From Parasponia andersonii (Eukaryota > Streptophyta > Magnoliopsida > Rosales > Cannabaceae): a stretch of 64,000 bases of DNA. Made by a program: the position numbers and the translations under genes. The notes under the pieces are model-generated. The model did no database searches, had not been told where the DNA came from, and saw only the letters and a program-made list of their open reading frames with translations. The stretch is from positions 766,106-830,105 of the forward strand of contig JXTB01000117.1 of assembly GCA_002914805.1 (NCBI GenBank). Direction: 5' to 3'. Positions 34,278-46,784 of this stretch are shown here, piece by piece (the stretch's first letter is position 1; the number at the start of each line of letters is the position of its first letter).

Positions 34278-36636
34278 CTATTGCCTCTTCCTTTTCTCAA
34301 CATTGAAGTCGACCTCCAGGAGGTTTGTTATGCCAGCAGTGATCTTTTGACCTGCTTTTACAGGGCCAACACCTTCGGGAGTGCCTGCATAGACAGAATC
34401 AATGATAAGATTAGCCGCATTCAAATGACCAAATACATATTCTTACACCTTGTTTAGGAAAGACTTTATAATATGTGGGTCGAACATGTTAATGACTGCA
34501 AGTCTACAAGATACCTGTTAGTATAACATCCCCTTCAAAAAGTGTCATGAAAGTACTTATGTGGCTAATTAGAAATGGGATCTTAAAGATCATATCCTTG
34601 GTCGAGCCTTTCTGCCTCAATTCTCCATCCACCTGTGGTCAATCAGTTTGAAGTTTATCAACATATAGGCTAAGCTATCTATAAAGCACATGAAAAAGAG
34701 CTACATTATCAACCTTCAACCAAAGTTCCAAGTTGTCAGGATCTGTTACTGATGCCTTGGGTAGCTGCATAATTAATTTGGAAGAGTCAAACGAGACAAT
34801 GCTCGAAAAAATAAGTAGAACAAGTGCATATTCGTTAACTATAGGGTTCAGGGTTTAGCTCTTAAACCCTTTAATTGACAAAAAAGAAATCGTGCAAACA
34901 CTTGCATCCTTTTAGTCCTTCCTTACGCATATACTAACATCTAAATGGGATTGAGTATCACTAGTATCACAATTCAAAAAGAAATCATGTATAACAAGTC
35001 ATAAAAAGTCTTCAAAAGACACCATTATATCTTCTTTTGAGCAAAAATTGTAGTTTCCGGAAAAAATTTACTATGCGATTCCCTGCCAATGAATCCATAT
35101 GGATAAACTCACATCGACTACTGCTGTTTTAAGGTTTAAGTTATCTGATTCTTTTTCAAAAATATCAAAGCATGTCATAATAAATACTAAGAGGGAATAA
35201 TCGAAGTGCACATAAACATTCTAGAGGAAAAGAACCAGTGGCAAAGTAAAACATCACAGATATAAAATGTAACTCTTACAACAGAACTGATTGGTGTGAA
35301 GGTATCCTGCCCTTTAGCTATTGTCCATGGAAGACCTGCAGACTGGGAAAGCAAAAAATTTAAATAATATTGATGTCATTAACAACTTCCAATTAGGCAA
35401 TGACACAATTTTAACAAAATAATCCAAGTGAGTAGCATATTCCATAGTTAACATAGACACTAAATTTATAAATTCTTATAATGTCCTTGACAGAAATACT
35501 TCGCTCCAGCAATGAAGCTGTTTTCTTCAAATAACTCGTGACAGTTGCAGTTATCTTATCTTATGCCATTGTTATGCCTGCCTAATTAACAAGAAAGTCT
35601 GAAGTCCACTGAAAATTTTATGGCAATTAAAGGCGGCAACAATTAATTGTGCCATAACTCGGCCTCCCTAATCCAAATTTTTAACTAAAAATGACGAAAA
35701 AAGAAACAAAAGCATTACCTTTGCCGAAGCTTGAATTTCCCTGGCAGTCATATCCAGCGCAAGAGCATAGCCTAACACAAATGAAGACATTCAGATTGCA
35801 AGAAAATCATATCTGGATTCACGAAGCCAACGGTCTGGCTTTCCTTTAAATTTAAGGAAGCAAAACACAGAACTCCCAAGTAACTTGGCAGCTGGAACAG
35901 AACAAAAGTACCCATCTCATATATTTCAGGGATACAACCCAAACAGCATAAAGAAATTAGTAAAGTCAAACCCAAGAGGTTTATCAAGAAAACATTTCCA
36001 AGATTCTCCAACATCAAAACAACCATTTTAACCCCCAGTAGACAGAAATCAGTAGCTGCATATTAGTATATTACGCTCCATAACAGAATGGAAGAGAACA
36101 ACCCATCAAAAGAACCCATCACAAGCCCATTTGAGATCAAAACGGAGGACTCATCAAGACCCCATTTGACATCACTATAGAAATTTCACAACGAGAACCT
36201 TTGTTCAACTTTTCGATGCAATAATGGTAAAGGGATTTTACCTCCAACATAATCCATGGCGGAGGCTTGAGGAACATCGCGAGCTTTCTTAGCGATCACA
36301 ACGGCCAGCTCCACCTCGTGATGAAGCGACTCCAGTGGATGAGGAATCTCAATGGTGCCTCCGGCTTCCAAATATGACGATGTCGGTTTCAGAAACAACA
36401 CCGGCTCCTTCAGAACATTTCAATACTTATTATTAGAAGAAAACAACAGAAAACTAAAGAAAATTTTCTGAGACTTTCTCAACCGCCAAACAAATCCATA
36501 TAGCCAGAGTGTGAGAGAAGAGAGAGACCTTAGGGACGGCGTTGCCGAGCTCTTTGGCATGAGCCACGTAGTTTCTTCCGACGCCGACGATCTTAGTCCC
36601 TACTTGCAGAATATTCTGAAACGCCGCCGTCGCCAT
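34278..36636 (-). CDS. FAHD1: Acylpyruvase / oxaloacetate decarboxylase FAHD1-type, copy A (221 aa)
   Basis: Seven exons on the minus strand: 36636-36529, 36407-36242, 35771-35719, 35342-35280, 34764-34714, 34632-34515 and 34384-34278. Every junction is GT-AG and the phases close to 221 codons, the usual size of FAHD1. The family hydrolyses acylpyruvates such as fumarylpyruvate and decarboxylates oxaloacetate, usually in mitochondria, using Mg2+ or Mn2+. Metal-ligand positions are present: E67 and E69 (HEVELAVVI) and D98 (ALALDMTARE). The N-terminal GRNY-x3-AKELGN and the C-terminal TGTPEGVGPV signatures are also intact. No long transit peptide is evident before residue 12, so targeting is uncertain. 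It is a tandem duplicate of the gene at 38071-40690, with identical exon lengths from exon 2 onward. It converges on EH2. Confidence 0.94.
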
Positions 36637-36703
36637 TTTTTCCAAAGTCCGGTTTTTGCCAATAGACGCTTCTCTTCTTTATGTTTCACTTTACTACTAG
36701 TAC

Positions 36704-36705
<2 letters not shown>

Positions 36706-36738
<33 letters not shown>
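36706..36738. repeat. ATT trinucleotide microsatellite
   Basis: About ten ATT units roughly 70-100 bases upstream of the FAHD1-A start codon, likely in or near its promoter. Confidence 0.85.
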
Positions 36739-36739
<1 letters not shown>

Positions 36740-37156
36740 CATTATTTCCATGTATTTTTTAAGGACATTTCTATTATGTCACCAATCATGTCATTGAGAT
36801 AATTATAATTTTACTTCGAGGTCATATGGACCTAATTTATTATTTAAAATCAGTTATTAAAATATTAACGCATCGTCTAACAATGTTAGGCACAATAATG
36901 CCCATAATATTTTGCACATATATGAAACACAACAAAAGAAAAAAAAAAAAAAAAACGTATAAGTTGTCACTAATGACATGATTGGTAACTCGGAACAAAC
37001 AAATCAAAATTGGATGTCGTTATGGCAATTCACAACTCCAAAAACATATTCCCAAACCACCGCCCCAAAGAGGGGAAAAAATAAATGAATAAATGTTTAC
37101 AGTTGAATGGCTTAATTCAACTGAATGGTTTTCTCTATCACTAAATCGCTTATGTT

Positions 37157-37283
37157 ACAATTAGAAGGTTGTATAGTTACTAATCTAGCTGTTATATGAC
37201 AATTAGAAGGTTGTGTAGTTACTAATCTAGCTATTAAATGGCAATTAGAAGGCTATGTAGTTACTAATCTAGCTATTAAAAGA
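37157..37283. repeat. Three-unit tandem repeat, 42-bp period
   Basis: Three units begin at about 37157, 37199 and 37241. Each contains CAATTAGAAGG, TAGTTACTAATCTAGCT and ATTAAA/TTATAT with few differences. Confidence 0.85.
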
Positions 37284-37303
37284 TTGTATACTTACCAATC
37301 GAC

Positions 37304-37305
<2 letters not shown>

Positions 37306-37363
<58 letters not shown>
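37306..37363. repeat. Long TA microsatellite
   Basis: About 29 TA units. A second TA run follows at 37608-37632. The two bracket a MITE-like element. Confidence 0.9.
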
Positions 37364-37365
<2 letters not shown>

Positions 37366-37607
37366 TTGCCAATCCAATAAGTATTTTTTTTCTTTACCTA
37401 TGGATATGTATTTTTTTTTAGCCGTTGGATCACCATCTAATAGTGATCCAATGGCTATAATAAAATGCATGAAAAGACGTGCATCATTAATGTTCTTTTT
37501 CTCTCTTACTTTTTACAATAAAAAAATATATATGCTAAATTTTCATTGACCAAATTGATACCTATGCATAGGTAAAAAAAAAAAAAATACCTACTGGATT
37601 GGTGCCC
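37364..37607. mobile_element. MITE-like element of about 244 bp inside a TA microsatellite
   Basis: The left end GGTTGCCAATCCAATAAGTA pairs with the reverse complement of the right end GGGCACCAATCCAGTAGGTA. Pairing continues through T-runs to TTTACCTATGGATA / TTTACCTATGCATA, giving inverted repeats of about 40 bases. A second nested inverted repeat (GCCGTTGGATCAC / GTGATCCAATGGC) lies at about 37422-37456. It is flanked by TA on both sides, consistent with a TA-targeting (Tc1/mariner or Stowaway-like) insertion. Family assignment is inference. Confidence 0.7.
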
Positions 37608-38070
37608 ATATATATATATATATATATATATATCCATGGAAGCCTTAGACTTTTAGTTGAACGTGATTTCTCTACATTAGGATAAATAAATATTCAATTC
37701 AATGGTTTTCTTAGTAAGGGAAGGGGCATTATACTCAAAATATTACCCAGTAATACATCAATCACCCGAAGGAATATAGTCAGCAATATGTGTAACTTTT
37801 TCTTGTTGTTTCTCAATCTGTTGAATGGCCCTGCCATTGTTTGCCTTACCTTTTTCGTTCTCCAAAGGTTTGTATAATTGAAATGAAAATTTGGATCCAA
37901 GGAAAAAATTGACCACAATCTTATTTCTTTAGTAGTAGGATTCCTTACTACATGGTCTCAAAAATCTAGCAAGTCCAATCCAAGAGTGCGCCTAAACAAA
38001 ACTGACTTTTAAGAGTTTTGGACAACAAGTTAAAAAATGCAAACATAATAGCGGGCATGGTATATACTCG

Positions 38071-40536
38071 TTATTGCCTCTTCCTTTTCTCAATGTTAAA
38101 GTTGACATCCAGGAGGTTTGTTATGCCTGCACTTATCTTTTGACCTGCTTTTACCGGACCGACACCTTCAGGAGTGCCTGCATGTATAGAAATAAAGACT
38201 GTTTAAGAAAAGACTATCAAATGTAGACTACAAATTCAAGGCTCTAATCAACCAATCCACCAATAAGCAAATATGACTACTTCCTTCGGTTGCAGACTTA
38301 ATCTGATTAGTAACTATATTCACCTCTTCTAATTTTAAGGCTAAAGATTTTAATAACTCGTCCTTTGTTAAAAGTACCTAACTTATTTCCACCCAGAAAG
38401 TCTAGAAGGGGACAAAGAAAGGGGGCATTTTAATGACCTACAATACCTGTTAGTATGACATCCCCTTCAAAAAGTGTCATGAAAGAACTTATGTGGCTAA
38501 TGAGAAATGGGATCTTAAATATCATATCCTTGGTCGAGCCTTTCTGCTTCACTTCGCCGTCTACCTGCGGTCAATCAGTTCGGAGTATATCAATATGAAG
38601 ACTAATAAGAGCTACTTTTAAAGCAAATGAAGAAGAGCTAATATCCACCTTCAACCATAGTTCTAAATTTTCAGGGTCTGCTACTGATGCCTTTGGCAGC
38701 TGCATAATTCATTTGAAAAGTCAAAGGCGAAGAGATAATGCTTGAAAAAAGTAGCTAGAAGAACTTGCATACTCATTAAGTACAATCAAGACTAAGCGGT
38801 TACCCTAAATGCTCTTACCTCTTTTTAAAAGAGATTAAATGAGAGAAGAGACAATCATAGAAGAAAGACACTGCTCGTACATCCTTTTACTTACATCTAA
38901 AGGGAAGCGAAAAGGAATAAAGTATGGTAGAACATAACCATCTCTTCAGAAGAAATCACAATATCTTGTTTTGAGCACATAAACTATAGCCTCTAGACTC
39001 ACCGTACAAGTTCACCCTAATGAATCCATCTACACACCACATTGACTGATGCATTCTGTTCTGAATTTAAGTTCAGTCTATGTGATCTTCTTTTAAAATG
39101 TGTTGGAATATTTCATATAAAGATGCCGAAAGGGCACAATTCAAGTGAGAGAAACATACCAAACATCAAAGATACAAGAAGCATTTCTTACAAAAGAACT
39201 GATTGGTGTAAAGGTATCTTGGCCTTTAGCTATATCCCACGGAAGACCTGCAGACTGGGAAAGCAAATAATTAAAATAACATCGACCGCATTAACGATTT
39301 CCAATCAGGCAATGGCACTAATTTTTGGAAGAAAAACAATCCAAATAAGTTTACTTGATAGTCTAAATAGACACCAAAGTTTATGTCTCTCCAGTAGTAA
39401 TATAGCCGTTTTCCCCATATGATAAATCAAGTTATGACAGTTGGAATCAGTTCAAATACTCCCTCTGAACTATTCTTACTATTAAAGGCAGCAACAACTA
39501 GCTATACCACAACTCTGTCTCCCTAAATCGGCAAATGGGAGAGAAAATACACAGNAATAAAAAAATACTACCTTTGCCGGAGCTTGAATTTGCCTGGCAG
39601 TCATATCCAACGCAAGAGCATAGCCTGACAGGAAATAAGGCTATTCAGATAGCGAACAACTCATATTTGTAATACATAAGGCCAAAAATCTGGCTTTCAT
39701 TTATCTTAAACAAAGCAAAGCAGAGTTACAAGGAACCCGGAACAAAAAAAAAAATTCACCATTATAGAGCCAAACAAGAAGCATGGCAAACATCTCATGT
39801 CACAGATAGAACCCAAACAACGTAAAGAAATCATCACCACAGCACAGTAGTAGCAAAATCCAAGGGGTTCATCAAGAGAAATGTTTAAAAACAACCTCGA
39901 ACAAACACTTCTCAGTAAAAAGTACAAAAGAAAAGAACCAATCATATATTAGGCAAAATCATTCAGCCAAAAGCGAATCCTACCAATTTCACAAAGTGAA
40001 CATATTTCAACATCCAGAGAGCTAATACATTGTCATGTGTTACACTAAGTTTAAATTTAAGTACCAAAATTATAATTTGGTTTGTCAGGATAAAGTCACG
40101 CTTGCTAATCCGTAACAAAAATGAGTAGAAAGAGGATAAAGCCCGAAAAAGATAGAGTGGAATGAGAAATAAAGAGAGGAGAATATTATAATTCTCTTTG
40201 GTACGTAATTAATACATGATAATTACATGTGATAAATAATATGTGTGACAATAAAACAACCAATTATGTAAGTTATTGTAACTAAGTTAAACTTGATAAG
40301 AATTTACCAGCAACATAATCCATGGCAGAGTCCTCGGGAACATCACGAGCTCTCTTACCGATCACAACAGCGAGCTCCACCTCATGATCCAGCCACTCCA
40401 GGGGATGAGGAATCTCTATGGTGCCTCCGGCTTCCAAGTAAGACGATGTCGGTTTCAGAAACAACATCGGCTCCTACAAAAGTACTTCTTCACATTTTAA
40501 TAACTTTCCCACACTTTCTCACCACCCAAACAAACC

Positions 40537-40584
<48 letters not shown>

Positions 40585-40690
40585 CAACCTTAGGTACGGC
40601 GTTGCCGAGTTCTTTGGCATGAGCAGCGTAGTTTCTTCCGACGGCGACAATCTTGGTGCCCACTTTCACAGGGTTTTCGGACGCCGCCAT
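38071..40690 (-). CDS. FAHD1: Acylpyruvase / oxaloacetate decarboxylase FAHD1-type, copy B (219 aa)
   Basis: Seven exons on the minus strand: 40690-40589, 40473-40308, 39624-39572, 39254-39192, 38699-38649, 38564-38447 and 38177-38071. The lengths 166, 53, 63, 51, 118 and 107 of exons 2-7 are identical to those of copy A, and exon 1 is two codons shorter. The metal ligands E65, E67 and D96, the GRNY-x3-AKELGN signature and TGTPEGVGPV are kept, so both copies look functional. The differences are scattered substitutions, for example an Asp for Thr after LPW in exon 4. Intron 1 contains a CA microsatellite (about 40543-40580). A single undetermined base occurs at 39555 in intron 3. The gene lies head-to-tail behind copy A and is followed upstream by GEX2 on the same strand. 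Confidence 0.94.
40543..40580. repeat. CA microsatellite in FAHD1-B intron 1
   Basis: About 19 CA units within a 115-base intron, close to the 5' splice site on the minus strand (GT repeat in the pre-mRNA). Confidence 0.9.
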
Positions 40691-40977
40691 TGCCTTTTTT
40701 TTAAAAAAAAAAAAAACTTATCTCTTTGCTCAACAAAGGGTGTCGTTGATGTAGAATTGTTTATACGAATATGGGTCCTGCTTCTATTTTTTTATTTATT
40801 TATTTTCTGTACACATGTCTCGGACGATAAGATATAAATAATAGTTATATATGTTTACAATAAAGAAAAAAAAAAGGGAAAAAAAAAAGTCATTACAGTT
40901 CTCCTCAAAAGAAAAAGTACATACAAATGGCACTACAGTGAAGTGTTTAAGCACTTTCAGAAGCTAAGGTCTGTCTT
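40691..40977. other. Short intergenic region between GEX2 and FAHD1-B
   Basis: Less than 290 bases separate the GEX2 stop from the FAHD1-B start on the same strand. This space must hold the GEX2 3' UTR and the FAHD1-B promoter. It contains A-rich tracts and no other gene. Confidence 0.6.
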
Positions 40978-43900
40978 TTACTGCAATAGCAAAACATGTC
41001 ATCAATATGCATGGCATGAGATTAGAACAGGTTCCTGATTAGTTAATAGTTAAAACGACATTAATTAGTGTGTCGTAAAAGAAAAAGATTACTCACAGTT
41101 CCTTTGAGAGAAGCAGCCTCAGGAATTTTGGGGCTGATCATAGCATTGTTTCTTCTTTCATTGAGCAAAACAATAGCACACTTGCATGTGAAAGATAATA
41201 GTACAACTCCAAGAGTAAGCACCACAATGGATTCAATCACAATTGCAGATCCCAATGCTCCACGATAAACATTATATATATAAAAATATGTGAGTTTGTT
41301 ATAACAGAGAATGCTAAACTAATACGCGTTTATAATTATAGTCCTTGTTGTAATGGACCCATTCTAGCATGCATTTTCTTCTTGCTTTGCTAATTAATGA
41401 AATTTATGTTTGAAACTAATTATACTCACCATGAGATACAAATGAACTCATTGGCCTTTTTCTGATTAGATTGACATTAGCCTCTGCATATAAAGGCACA
41501 GATACATTTTCACTACAATCAGGGTAGCACCCATAATTTCCCATGTCATTTACTGTCACGGTTAAAATAGTACCATGGTATCCACCCTGTGCAAGAAAAA
41601 AAAACAGAAATTATAAGCTAGTTAATGTTTATGTAATCTGACTAAACTTAGTTTAGCTTGCATCAATAGAAACTTACATTATAGAATAGTTGTTTCATAA
41701 CACTGTTGCAGTCATTGATTGTTCCCTTAAATCTGATTCCATTAGCTTTGACTGTAAAATGTTTTGAGATAGTAACATATGTCTGAAGAGGCTGCCACCT
41801 ATAACTATTCATGGTCCTGAGTTCAGTTGTCTTGATCAGCTCAGCTGGTAGACTAGTTACCAGAAATCCATTATCAACTTCTACGGAGAATATGACCATG
41901 AAAGAGGAATCATCACCTGAAATGTTCCAAGGGAAGCCTTAAAAGACAGTTGAACTTCAAACACGTTCAAATCGTGTTTAGTTTTAATACATGGGATTTT
42001 TAAGTCTAAATCATTACTTCAAAGTTCCAGCATATCATCTCTAACCATACCAGAAAAGCCTTGAAGATCAGGGTCTCCAATGAAAAACTCAAACTTGTCT
42101 CTTTCTAAGTCATATATCAGTGACTCATCTTCATTACTCTTCAAGATGATAAATTCAGGGATGTTAATAAATGGCGGATCATTAATAGGCTCCAAAAAGA
42201 CTGGAACATCCATGTTATTCACTCCATTTGTGTTTCTCGTCGAAATTCGGACTGTATCGCTGCCATAAAAGTTCTCATTTCTGATTCAAGAAGGAAAGAA
42301 AAAAATAACTGTAACAAGCCATACAGTCCTCTAGCATAAACTTAAGAATATTCTTATTGTAAGATTTTATATCAAAGAAAAAGGAGGAGTGCAGGTTAGT
42401 GAATTGTACCCAAAATACTGAATTGATTCGAGAGCATAATTGACTACTTCCACAGTGCCTTCCAAGACCAAAACCTTTGCTTCTCCAGTCCCTATGTATA
42501 CAGAAAGTCTGTTCTTTATTGGCCAAAACCGGATTGGCATTGGAGAGAGGGAAATAGTCCCAGATTGTGCACTAAGATTAACAGAGATGTTCTCCCTCAT
42601 ATCTGAATATCTTATCTCAAACCCAGAGAAACCACTACAAAAACCACGAATCAATGGTATAAACCATATAAAAAGGTAGAACACAAATGACAAAATCATT
42701 AGAGATGTAAAGTGGCTTACCCAAATTTGGGACTAAGCTCATCTTCAGCTGCTTGTAATTGACTTGGGAAAGAAACAAACTGAGGTGGGATTGTGAGAAC
42801 AGATATGTTCACAGAAGCAGTTGCAAGATTACCATTGATATCGGATATTGTATACATAAAAGAATCGTTCCCATAGTAATCTTTCTGAGGCGTGTAACGG
42901 AGCAGCCTTCCGTATTGGAGAAGTGAACCATGATTTGGCTAACAACACAAGAATGAAAAGAGATTAGCAAGACAGAAATTTGAAAGAACTAGCTATTAAC
43001 TACGTCACTCTAGAATGACCCTTCGAGTGTTTAAATGCTTAAGGAAGACCATGAAAGAAAAGTTCAATTGAATGTCTTCTTTTGGAAAGAAGTCAAGGAG
43101 GATAGAGAACATACTTCTGAAAATTCAAGGATAGTTGCATTGTCACCAGCGAAGAAGTCATTTGCTAAAGCATCAAAAGCAGTCGATTCATCCTCCCAAA
43201 CAGATATTGCATCATCAAAGGCTCTTGGGAAATATTTGCCTACAAAATGATCAGTGAAAAACAATAGAAAGTTAGACAAAAATGCTAGAAAGATGTTGAG
43301 TCAGATTATGATTTGAGGCCATTCGTTGAACAGCGGCGAAAACAATCAAGTCCAGAAGGCAAATTATGAAGTAGAGAATAGATGCTAACTTACTACTATA
43401 GACATTGACCTCAAAGGGACAAGGGGAGAAACGTTTGCCATCAAATGAAGCACAAATTTGATATGTTCCAATATCCTTAGCCGTATAATGACCCGTATAT
43501 GACCCATCATTGTTATCCAAAAACATTGAACTTGAGAAACCTGAAGTATTCTTCATTGAAGAAGCAACCTCTAGTTTCAGCCTTGATTGTTGTGACATAA
43601 CAGGGTTATGGAAGGAATCCATGAGCAGTACAACTACTTCATTCTTTATCAGCTTTGGCACTTTGGGAGCAAATTTGACAACCCCTGAAAGTGATACATT
43701 AACCTCACCTGCCATAGAAGATAATGATTAAACCTATGACCGAAGCATTTAAGTTTGAACTTTTGAAGATGTGGTATGCTTGGATTGGATATGGGACATT
43801 CCCCTTCAGGAGAAAAATCTTCAAACAGAAAATGGAGAAAAAAGATGCATCTGGAACCAAAAAGCATAAACTAGAGATGAGCAATACCTGCCCTTACTTC

Positions 43901-46134
43901 CTTGATAAATGAATGACCTCCATTAAGCATAATATTTCCACAAAATACTCGGATACTGTAGATCCCACTCTTGTCAGGCGTGTAAGTCACGTTAAAAGAA
44001 GTGGCTAGAACACTCAAGTTCCTAACAGACTGGACAGGACACCAAACATCATACGAATTAAAAGACTTAGAGATTGAAGTAAAATACACATAAATTATAT
44101 ATGAATCTACTTCCTACAGGATCAGTCGGATTCACAGATGGTGAAGGAGCAACTTCTGCTTGGTTTGAACCATATCTAAGTCCCCTTGCGAGTTCACTGT
44201 CTACACAAAGATGCAAACTTTTGTTATAGTAAAAGTGAAACAAGGGAGTTTCGTAAGATTGAATATACCATTGATAATCTGCATTGGAGCTATGACTGGT
44301 AGTACATTATAGGAATCAATTTCCCTTGTGATTTGTACTCGAGGCCTCTCTACTTCTACTGGAGAAGGATATAAAAAACTATCTCTTAAATAAATCGAGA
44401 ACTCTGCCACTTCTCCTGCGACCGAATTGTTCAAACCACTTCCATTGACAACACTGTTTGATCCATTGCAATATCCTATTCAAGTATTTACATTCAAGCA
44501 TTAGCATACTAGTCAAAAGGGTAAGAGACGAGGCAGACTAAAATAACATCGTAAAACGGCAGGACAAGCTCCAGATACACTTCTTTAGCAAGAAAGAAAT
44601 ATCAAATGACACACCTACAAAAACAGTATAAGCATATGGCATGTTAGAGATACTCTTGTTGTGCTTTATGTCAGATATCTTGAGCAAGAAATTCCCCGGT
44701 TCCAGATTACTATATGAGAAAAGCTGAATTCCAGGCTCCACTTCCTCAAAGTACAAATCTGGTACAGGTATAGACAAGTTTGTCTCTTTTTCGACAACTT
44801 CAGCATCAAACTCATACAGTCCTGGAGCTAAATTTCCATATTGATCTTGCTGTTGTATGAAGAGTTCCATCTTCGAAAACAGTTGCCATGCATTTGATTC
44901 ATAGTTCCACTTCGCCACACAATTGGAAACTTCAAGAGGTCCTGGTACAGGCCACTCAAATACTTCATTACTAGAGGCCTATTCTATAGCATTTGGCATA
45001 TTAAAACTCAAAAGAAATAGTTGCTCCACCAAATGAAAAGTTCGAAGCAAAAAAGATGAATAAGCAGTGACTTGATCAAGATATTGAACTATGCTTAAAT
45101 TACTTACAGAAATATGAAGACTGGATTCACAAAACTTCACCTGGATTCACTTTAAACGATAGGGGAGTGCCACTCAAGGCCTGGTTATCACCCTGAACTA
45201 ACAACAAGAAGTCTCCAGCTTTCACCACAATAAACTCAATGCCGATATAACCAAATCCATTCCAACCAACGCGAGTGACATTCGGAGAATCAGCAACGGA
45301 ACCATTCGCATATAATGCAGACACAGTAAAGTTCAACGAACTCGGGTCTTCGCCAGTTGAAGTGACATTATTCCCAAATGCATCTTTAGGAAGAATCAGG
45401 ACTCTGGCTCTTGCCCCTGCTTCATACTCATTGATGTAACCCATCCATGAAGCGAAACAGATAGATGGATATATTCTCCCTTCAACAGTACATTTCAGAG
45501 TCAAAAAAAACATATCGAAAACTCACAAGCCTTTCATTTACAGTTCAGTTCACTTAATGGGATATGAACAAGTATCATAAAACCTGGTTCAACTTGGAAA
45601 TGCAATGATGAATCGAACACTTGGTACCGGTCCTCATTGATCATTACGTTGAATAAACCCGCGGTTATGGTAGTAAAGAACACCTTCCAGTCATCATGAT
45701 TGCCTTCTAAATCTGTAAGAACCCCTGATACATAAGAGCTATTGCCAGTTTTCCCACTGACAGAAAGAGTGGGCTTGAAAACATTCTTGTCAAGCTTGTC
45801 AAAGTTGTTTAGAACTTTGATCTTTATAGTCGCAATGTCGCCGGCTTTGTATGTGTCCTTGTCGTTTAACCAACTGAATGCAAACTCAGGCTTTCCCTTT
45901 ACGTCTTCTGCAAACAAAAATGTATGTTAGCGCCAAAGAGAGAGAGAAGAAGAAGAAGAAGAAGAAGAAGAAGAAGAAGAAGAAGAAAGTTAATGAATTA
46001 CGTGAATTCGAAAGTTTGAACCCAGAAGGCAAAGCCATGATCATGATGAGTATGCATACTCCCATCTGAACTGCCATGATTCTAAACAACGCCGGATGAA
46101 GCCACAGGCGGTTTAGCAGTTTGCCTAAAGCCAA
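40978..46134 (-). CDS. GEX2: GAMETE EXPRESSED 2 (GEX2), membrane protein of gamete attachment (1075 aa)
   Basis: Sixteen exons: 46134-46002, 45907-45584, 45479-45141, 44941-44615, 44475-44269, 44200-44118, 44029-43888, 43708-43394, 43239-43115, 42938-42721, 42634-42410, 42280-42051, 41916-41678, 41586-41430, 41257-41097 and a last exon starting with the stop at 40980-40978. Phases close to 1075 codons, near the Arabidopsis GEX2 length as I recall it. GEX2 is a sperm plasma-membrane protein needed for gamete adhesion in double fertilisation. A hydrophobic N-terminus (about residues 18-36) suggests a signal peptide. Filamin/Ig-like repeats follow (YEAGARARVLILPKDAFGNN, and YTPDKSGIYSIRVFCG). 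A cadherin-like motif (YGNDSFMYTISDINGN) comes after these, then one transmembrane span in the penultimate exon and a short basic tail. Acceptors of exons 3 and 4 have in-frame alternatives and are the least certain. Confidence 0.9.
45945..45989. repeat. GAA/TTC trinucleotide run in GEX2 intron 1
   Basis: About 15 units (TTC in the transcript) fill roughly half of the 94-base first intron, starting near the 5' splice site. Confidence 0.9.
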
Positions 46135-46784
46135 AGCCCCACTTCATGCCGGGGCCCCAATAACCGTTAACCTTTTCTTTTCTTTTTTCTTAAAATTAAG
46201 GCTTCATTTAAATAGAAAATTATTTACTCAAAAAAAAAGACAGAAAATTAAAAAGAAATATATTTTCAAAAAGAGAACAATAATATCTTATTGTTTAAAC
46301 ATTTTGTTTGGATTGAACCCAATCATTACATTTAAGATTCTATCCAAATGCTATCTCATAATAACGAAAATATCATAAGATTCAAATTAACTAGTTAACT
46401 GGGATCCCTCACACAAAACATCAATTGTCTCACACAAAGAAATTGTTACCTTCTAGATTTAACACGGGTACATGGGCGCTAACTATGTACTATAGATGAT
46501 TTTAGTTTCTTTTTGTAATATTAATATTTACAATAAAAACAGTAAGAATACCAGCAATGCTGATAATTTTAAATATATAAATAAACTCTACTAACTAAGA
46601 CAGTTTATCTCCTTTTGTGTTGAAACCGTATAACCATATTTATCAGTTCCGACCTTCATGTTTGAAATTTGAAATTCAACAACCGTCAAGCTTTTCTTTT
46701 TGAAATGTCCTGAATATAATCTATAATGCTTTTTTATTTAAAAAAAAAAAAAGTTTGAAAAAATAAGAACTTCTACAGATATAT
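46135..46784. other. GEX2 upstream region
   Basis: About 650 bases between the GEX2 start codon and the copia element, AT-rich with no gene. It is presumably the proximal promoter and leader of GEX2. Confidence 0.55.

Larger units (their letters stand above)
36637..38070. other. Intergenic between the two FAHD1 copies
   Basis: Upstream region of FAHD1-A and downstream region of FAHD1-B. It contains a TTA trinucleotide run (about 36706-36738), a three-unit 42-bp repeat, TA microsatellites and a MITE-like element. No coding exon was recognised. Confidence 0.6.

Noticed and set aside
36511-36762. 83-codon frame on the plus strand opposite FAHD1-A exon 1
   Set aside because: Antisense shadow ending in Leu runs from the ATT microsatellite.
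44980-45000. Alternative acceptor for GEX2 exon 4 at the GCCTCTAG boundary
   Set aside because: It would put a stop in frame after exon 3. The acceptor before 44941 keeps phase and gives the expected Pro-Gly junction.
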